Assembly (NCBI RefSeq): GCF_947495705.1
Contig: NZ_CANLZR010000003.1
Location: 341,199 to 405,198 of the forward strand
Direction of reading: 5' to 3'
Source: an uncultured Phycicoccus sp.
GTDB taxonomy: Bacteria; Actinomycetota; Actinomycetes; Actinomycetales; Dermatophilaceae
DNA length: 64,000 nucleotides
Below the pieces are notes generated by a model that saw only the letters and a list, made by a program, of their open reading frames with translations, made no database searches and was not told the origin of the DNA. Every line of letters begins with the position of its first letter. The first letter of the stretch is position 1. Below, in pieces: positions 59,163 through 64,000 of this stretch. A program made the translations under genes and the position numbers.

Positions 59163-60860
59163 ATGACCGCCGACGCCCGAGCCGACGGCCACGCGCCCGA
59201 GGACCCCGACGAGCCGAGCGAGCACGCCCGGCTCGGGCAGTACCGGCTGGTCCAGCGCCTCGGCGAGGGCGGCATGGGGGTCGTCCACCTGGCCCTCGAC
59301 CGGCACGGGCGGGCGTTCGCGCTCAAGCTGCTGCGTCAGCACGTCGCGGACGACCCGGACGCCCGGGCCCGGCTGGCCCGTGAGGTCGACACCCTGAGCC
59401 GCATCCGCAGCCCGTTCGTCGCGCCGGTCGTCGACGCCGACGTCGACGGCGAGACCCCGTACGTCGTGACCCGGTTCGTCGACGGCCCCTCGCTCGACGA
59501 GCGGGTCGAGGCGCGGGGGCCGCTGACCCCGGGCGAGCTGCACCACGTCTCGGCCGGGCTCGCCGAGGCCCTCGACGCCATCCACTCGGCCGGCGTCGTC
59601 CACCGCGACGTCAAGCCGGGCAACGTGCTGCTCGTCGACGGCGAGGACCCGGTCCTCATCGACTTCGGCATCGCCCACCTCGTCGACGACGTGCGGCTCA
59701 CGAGCGCCGGCCTGGTCATGGGCACGCCCGGGTACCTCGCCCCCGAGGTCGTCAGCGGCGAGGACGTCACCCCGGCGACCGACTGGTGGGGGTGGGCCGC
59801 GACCACCGCCTTCGCGGCGTCGGGCACCCCGCCGTTCGGCCGCGGCACGATGAACGCCGTCCTCGCGCGGGTCGCCTCGGGCGAGCCCGACCTCGTCGCC
59901 GTCGACCCGCGGATCGAGCCGCTGCTGTACGCCGCGCTGTCGCCGTACCCCGACGAGCGGCCACACCAGGCCGAGGTGGTCCGCGCCCTGGAGTCGTACG
60001 CGCACGGGGCTCCGGCCACCGAGGCGATCCAGGTGCGGCGGTCACGGCCGCGCACCGCGGTCCTCGACGCGCACCACACCGCCGCCCTGCCGGCCGTGCC
60101 GGCGCCGGTGACCGGCGCCCCACCGGACTGGTCGGCCCCCGTGACGCAGCCGCCCCCGCCGGTGGCCGGACCGGTGGACCCCCGGCGGGCCCTGCCCTCC
60201 GCGCCCTTCCCGGAGGACGACGAGGAGGACGTCGTCCGGGTCGCCACCGACCCGCGCATCGGCCTGCCGACCCGCACCGGGACGCTCCTGGCGCTGCTCG
60301 CGCTGCTCGTCGGGGGCATGGTGGCCGCCCCCCTCGTCGCGCTCGCCGCCCTGCTCGGCTGGATGGTCCTCGCCCGGACGTCCGACCGCTCCGTCACCTC
60401 CCTGGTCATGCGCCGCCACGAGCGGGGCGCCCGAGGCAGCGACGTCGCCCTGGCGGTGGCGAGCAGCCCCTGGCACCTGCTGGTCGGGCTGGTCGGCACC
60501 GTCGTCACGGGCGTGCTCCCGCTGCTCGTCGGGGTGTGCGCGCTGTTCGCCGCGGCGCTCGTCCTCGGCACGGTCCAGTCCCAGCCGGTGCGCACCGACG
60601 CGGTCGTGCCGCTCGTCGCCGCGGCGGTGTTCACGGCCCTGACGGCGTGGTGGGGCCCCGGGGGCGCGAGCCTGCGGCGAGGCAGCCGCAGCATGGTCCG
60701 CGGCTTCACCGTCCACCCGGGGGTGCGGCAGGCCGTGGCCGTGGCCCTGCTGCTCGTCGCCGCCGGCCTCGTCGCCGTCACGGTCAGCCGTGGCATGCCG
60801 TGGTGGTGGCCCCTTGCCGACGCGCCCGGATGGGTGCGGGAAGTGACTCCGACGCTGTGA
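59163..60860 (+). CDS. Serine/threonine protein kinase with membrane-spanning C-terminus
   Basis: LGEGGMGVVHLALD, VVHRDVKPGNVLL, DFGIAHL, GTPGYLAPEV. Confidence 0.93.
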   Translation: MTADARADGHAPEDPDEPSEHARLGQYRLVQRLGEGGMGVVHLALDRHGRAFALKLLRQHVADDPDARARLAREVDTLSRIRSPFVAPVVDADVDGETPYVVTRFVDGPSLDERVEARGPLTPGELHHVSAGLAEALDAIHSAGVVHRDVKPGNVLLVDGEDPVLIDFGIAHLVDDVRLTSAGLVMGTPGYLAPEVVSGEDVTPATDWWGWAATTAFAASGTPPFGRGTMNAVLARVASGEPDLVAVDPRIEPLLYAALSPYPDERPHQAEVVRALESYAHGAPATEAIQVRRSRPRTAVLDAHHTAALPAVPAPVTGAPPDWSAPVTQPPPPVAGPVDPRRALPSAPFPEDDEEDVVRVATDPRIGLPTRTGTLLALLALLVGGMVAAPLVALAALLGWMVLARTSDRSVTSLVMRRHERGARGSDVALAVASSPWHLLVGLVGTVVTGVLPLLVGVCALFAAALVLGTVQSQPVRTDAVVPLVAAAVFTALTAWWGPGGASLRRGSRSMVRGFTVHPGVRQAVAVALLLVAAGLVAVTVSRGMPWWWPLADAPGWVREVTPTL

Positions 60861-62392
60861 GCAACCCCAAACCCCGCCGCCCGCGGATGCTGCGCGGCGA
60901 CGTCCCGACCGAGCCGATGCCGATGCTCGACCTGCTGCGGCGCACGCCGTACCGGCACGCCCGGATCCCCGACGCGGCCGCCGAGGACGAGTCGGTGCGC
61001 CGCGGCCTCGACCTCGCCGTACGCGTCGGCGAGGTCATGCTGCGCTGTGGCGCGGGCGCGCCCCAGGTCGAGGGCGCCATCGCGGCGACCGCCGCCGCCG
61101 CCGGCGTCGACCGGGTCGAGCTGGACATCACGATGCAGTCGATCATCCTCCAGGCCCGCAGCAGCGCCGGCCGCGAGCACACCCTGCTCAAGGTGGTGCG
61201 GCGGACCCGGTTCGACTACGGCCGCCTCATGGCGGTGCACCGGCTCGTCCGCTCGCTCGTCGACGGTGACGTGACGACGGACGAGGCGGCGGTACGCCTG
61301 CGGGAGATCGAGCGGCACCCGCGCAACTTCCCGGACTGGGCCCTGTCGATCGCCAATGCGATGCTCGCGTCGGCGGTCGCGGTCATCATCGGCGCCGGGG
61401 CCGTGGCGGCGGCCGTCACCGTGGTCGTCGTGCTCGCCGTCGGCGGCATCGCACGCACCCACGCGAAGGTCGACCTGCCCGAGTTCTACGGCAACGCCAT
61501 CAACGCCTTCGCCGCCACCCTGCTCGCCGGGGTGGCGTACGCCCTCGGGGCGATGGGGCTCATCCCCCTGAGCGGCAGTGAGTTCGCCTTCGTCGTCGCG
61601 GGCGGGATCGTGGCCATGCTGCCGGGGCGCACGATGGCCTCGGCGATCGAGGACGTCATCTTCGGGTACCCGCTCACCGGGGCCGGACGTCTGCTCGCGG
61701 TGCTCCTGTCGCTCACCGGGCTCATCATCGGGATCGCGTCCGGGCTGGGGGTGCTCCTCACCGTCATCGAGTCCTCCGGGGCCTCCTTCGTGTCGCCGTC
61801 GGTGCTCGACCTGCGGGTCAGCCAGGCACCGTTCGTGCCGGCCCTGATCGGCGCCCTCGTCGTCGGGCTGGCGGCGGCCGTCACGGTCCAGAGCCGGCGC
61901 CGGGTCGTTCTCCCCACCGGCCTCCTCACCATCGTCGGGTTCGTCGCCGCCGCGTTGCTGAACCGGTCGCTCGGGGTCGGCATCGTCACCGCCACCGGGC
62001 TCGCCGCGGTGACGATCGGCGTGCTCGGGCGTCTCATCGCACAGCGGATGGACGCGCCGTCGCTCGTGCTCGTCGTCCCCGCCAGCTTCGCCCTGCTGCC
62101 GGGCCTCACGATCTTCCGTGGCCTGTACGAGATGGTGGCGCAGGGCTCGGACCCCGGGCTGCTGTCCCTCCAGTCGGGCATCACGACGCTGCTCAGCGCG
62201 GGCGCCGCGCTGCTCGCCATCGCCACCGGGACCGTGCTCGGTGAGTTCCTCGCCGCCCCGTGGGACCGGCGGATGCGCGGCCAGCCGGCCAAGGCCGCCG
62301 CCGAGAACGCGGCCGAGGACGCCGAGACGGAGCCCGCGGAGGTCCCGCACCGTGAGGGAACCCACGAGGAACGGCCCGCGGGCCCCTCCTGA
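60857..62392 (+). CDS. Threonine/serine exporter (ThrE) family protein
   Basis: GTGA overlap with kinase; ThrE-like GEVMLRCGAGAPQVEGAI..., 10-TM-like hydrophobic C-terminus. Confidence 0.9.
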   Translation: MSNPKPRRPRMLRGDVPTEPMPMLDLLRRTPYRHARIPDAAAEDESVRRGLDLAVRVGEVMLRCGAGAPQVEGAIAATAAAAGVDRVELDITMQSIILQARSSAGREHTLLKVVRRTRFDYGRLMAVHRLVRSLVDGDVTTDEAAVRLREIERHPRNFPDWALSIANAMLASAVAVIIGAGAVAAAVTVVVVLAVGGIARTHAKVDLPEFYGNAINAFAATLLAGVAYALGAMGLIPLSGSEFAFVVAGGIVAMLPGRTMASAIEDVIFGYPLTGAGRLLAVLLSLTGLIIGIASGLGVLLTVIESSGASFVSPSVLDLRVSQAPFVPALIGALVVGLAAAVTVQSRRRVVLPTGLLTIVGFVAAALLNRSLGVGIVTATGLAAVTIGVLGRLIAQRMDAPSLVLVVPASFALLPGLTIFRGLYEMVAQGSDPGLLSLQSGITTLLSAGAALLAIATGTVLGEFLAAPWDRRMRGQPAKAAAENAAEDAETEPAEVPHREGTHEERPAGPS

Positions 62393-62493
62393 CCGCCGTC
62401 CCGGCGCGCTGACCAGGCCGTTCGCCGACCAGCCGGCCGGCCCGGCGTGGCCAGGTGCCCAGCCGGCGCCGCCTCCGCCTACCCTCTCGTCCC

Positions 62494-63582
62494 ATGCGCA
62501 TTCGCCCCTTCGCCATCCTCACCGTCGCCGTCGTCGCGGTCGCCGGCTGCTCGGCGGACCCCGAGCCCGCCTCGACCGCGGTGTCGACCTCCGCCTCGGC
62601 CAGTGCGACGCCCACCCCGACCCCCACGCCGACGATCACGATCAAGAACGCGGACGAGAAGCTGACGGCCGCCGTCGCGAAGGTCTACGAGGGCAAGTCC
62701 GGCGTCAAGGGCGAGGCGTCCCTGGGGACCTGGGGCAAGGAGAAGGTCGCGGTCGTCACCTCCGGCGACGACGTCACCCTGGCCGTCGGGCCGTCGTGGA
62801 AGGTCGTCGGGGGCTGGTGGCCCTCGCTGAAGAAGAAGACCGACCTCGGCAAGACCCCGCGGTTCATGCTCGTCATCGGCTCGGACTCGCCCGGGAGCAG
62901 CCTGAAGGGCAGCCGCGGCGACACCCTGCAGATCGTCGGGATCGACGGCAAGGGCGGCGCCGGCATCGTCGGCATCCCGCGCGACCTGTACGTCCCGCTG
63001 TCGACGGGCGGCACCGCGAAGATCAACTCGGCGTTCGCGTACGGCGGGGGCAAGGCCCAGCTCGACACGGTGAAGCGGGTGAGCGGCCTGCCGATCGAGG
63101 GGTACGCGGTCACCGGTTTCGCCGGGTTCCGCAAGATCGTCGACGAGTCGGGCGGGCTGCCGCTCGTCATCGACCGCAGCTTCCGCTTCCTCGGCCTGCT
63201 CGACGTCAAGAAGGGCAAGCAGACCGCCGACGGAAACACCGTCCTCGCCTACGCCCGGGAACGGAAGTCGCTGCCCGACGGCGACTTCGGCCGGTCGAAG
63301 CACCAGCAGGAGATCATCCTCGCCGCTGCCGTCGCGGCGCGGCTCGCCGGGCCCGAGGCACTGCCCCGGCAGATGACGATCACCTCGAAGTACGCGCAGA
63401 CCGACATGAGCGCCGAGCAGGCGCTGACGTTCCTCGCAGCGTTCCACAAGGTGAACCCCGCGAAGGTGGGCCACGCCGTCGTCCCCGGGACGCTGGGCAC
63501 CAGCTCGGACGGGCAGTCGATCGTCAAGGTCACCTCGGCGACCAAGGCCGGGTTCGCCGAGCTCGAGGACGGGCGGCTCTAG
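62494..63582 (+). CDS. LCP family protein, lipoprotein signal
   Basis: VVAVAGCSADPE lipobox; MLVIGSDSPGSS, GIVGIPRDLYVPLSTGGTAKINSAFAYGG. Confidence 0.9.
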   Translation: MRIRPFAILTVAVVAVAGCSADPEPASTAVSTSASASATPTPTPTPTITIKNADEKLTAAVAKVYEGKSGVKGEASLGTWGKEKVAVVTSGDDVTLAVGPSWKVVGGWWPSLKKKTDLGKTPRFMLVIGSDSPGSSLKGSRGDTLQIVGIDGKGGAGIVGIPRDLYVPLSTGGTAKINSAFAYGGGKAQLDTVKRVSGLPIEGYAVTGFAGFRKIVDESGGLPLVIDRSFRFLGLLDVKKGKQTADGNTVLAYARERKSLPDGDFGRSKHQQEIILAAAVAARLAGPEALPRQMTITSKYAQTDMSAEQALTFLAAFHKVNPAKVGHAVVPGTLGTSSDGQSIVKVTSATKAGFAELEDGRL

Positions 63583-63840
63583 CCCACACCCCCGCCCCTG
63601 GGGGCTCAGCCGAGGGGGTCGGCCTCGCCGTAGGACTGGAGCCTGAGCTGACGCGCAGTCGATCAGGTGACCTTGGACGTCCTGTCCGACTGCATCCGGG
63701 CCGGCGCCTCGGCGCGGAGCGTCGGGGCCTGAGACCCCGGTTCCGGAGCCGCGGTGTGAGGGCCCGGCTCCTGAGCCGGACCCACGGACCGGCCGTCCCG
63801 CCCCGTTAGAGTGTGGGGCCGTCGGCCCTCGGGCCGGCGT

Positions 63841-63913
63841 GCTGGCGTGGCGCAATCGGTAGCGCACCTGTCTTGTAAACAGGGGGTTGGGGGTTCGAGT
63901 CCCCCCGCCAGCT
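63841..63913 (+). tRNA. tRNA-Thr (TGT)
   Basis: GCTGGCG/CGCCAGC acceptor, anticodon loop CTTGTAA, GGGGTTCGAGTCCCC T-arm. Confidence 0.95.
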
Positions 63914-64000
63914 CGCGCTCGAGTGTATGACTTCGCCTGATGCTCGACGTTCGGGCTTCGGCTGATCCGCGACAGTGTTCCGGCTGAGGCTTGACAGGTA

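Noticed and set aside
59336-62365. 1009-aa minus-strand ORF
   Set aside because: Antisense to clear kinase and ThrE genes; composition typical of spurious high-GC ORFs

Overview
This 64 kb, GC-rich window is chromosomal DNA that looks actinobacterial (Micrococcales/Intrasporangiaceae-like, judged from gene content only). It is mostly core genome. There are two tRNAs (Lys-TTT, Thr-TGT). A phosphate module includes pstSCAB, Pit with a DUF47 partner, phoU, senX3-regX3, ppk1 and ppk2. Mycothiol genes are mshA, mshD and mscR with an adjacent MBL hydrolase. Other recognisable blocks are carD-ispD-ispF, cysS-rlmB, an HTH regulator next to an HBHA-like gene, two Ser/Thr kinases and two LCP proteins. 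I saw no transposase, phage genes or CRISPR array. The best candidate for an undescribed system is a tightly coupled operon at 6606-10455. It encodes a His-rich beta-propeller-like protein, a short 'TTTLAGG'-repeat protein, and three Ig-like proteins without signal peptides, two of which have phasin-like/Trp-rich N-termini and one a His/Cys-rich linker. It faces a DUF362-like plus NAD-epimerase gene pair. Non-coding highlights: a two-locus repeat family with a direct-direct-direct-inverted layout, one copy of which supplies the ispF stop codon; an exact 32-nt-period dyad array upstream of cysS; several unrelated long inverted repeats just 3' of genes; PHO-box arrays; a candidate structured RNA at 17768-17850; and a recurrent TANNNT-N6-8-start layout suggesting many leaderless mRNAs. 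Product names come from recognising motifs by eye; no database search was run.
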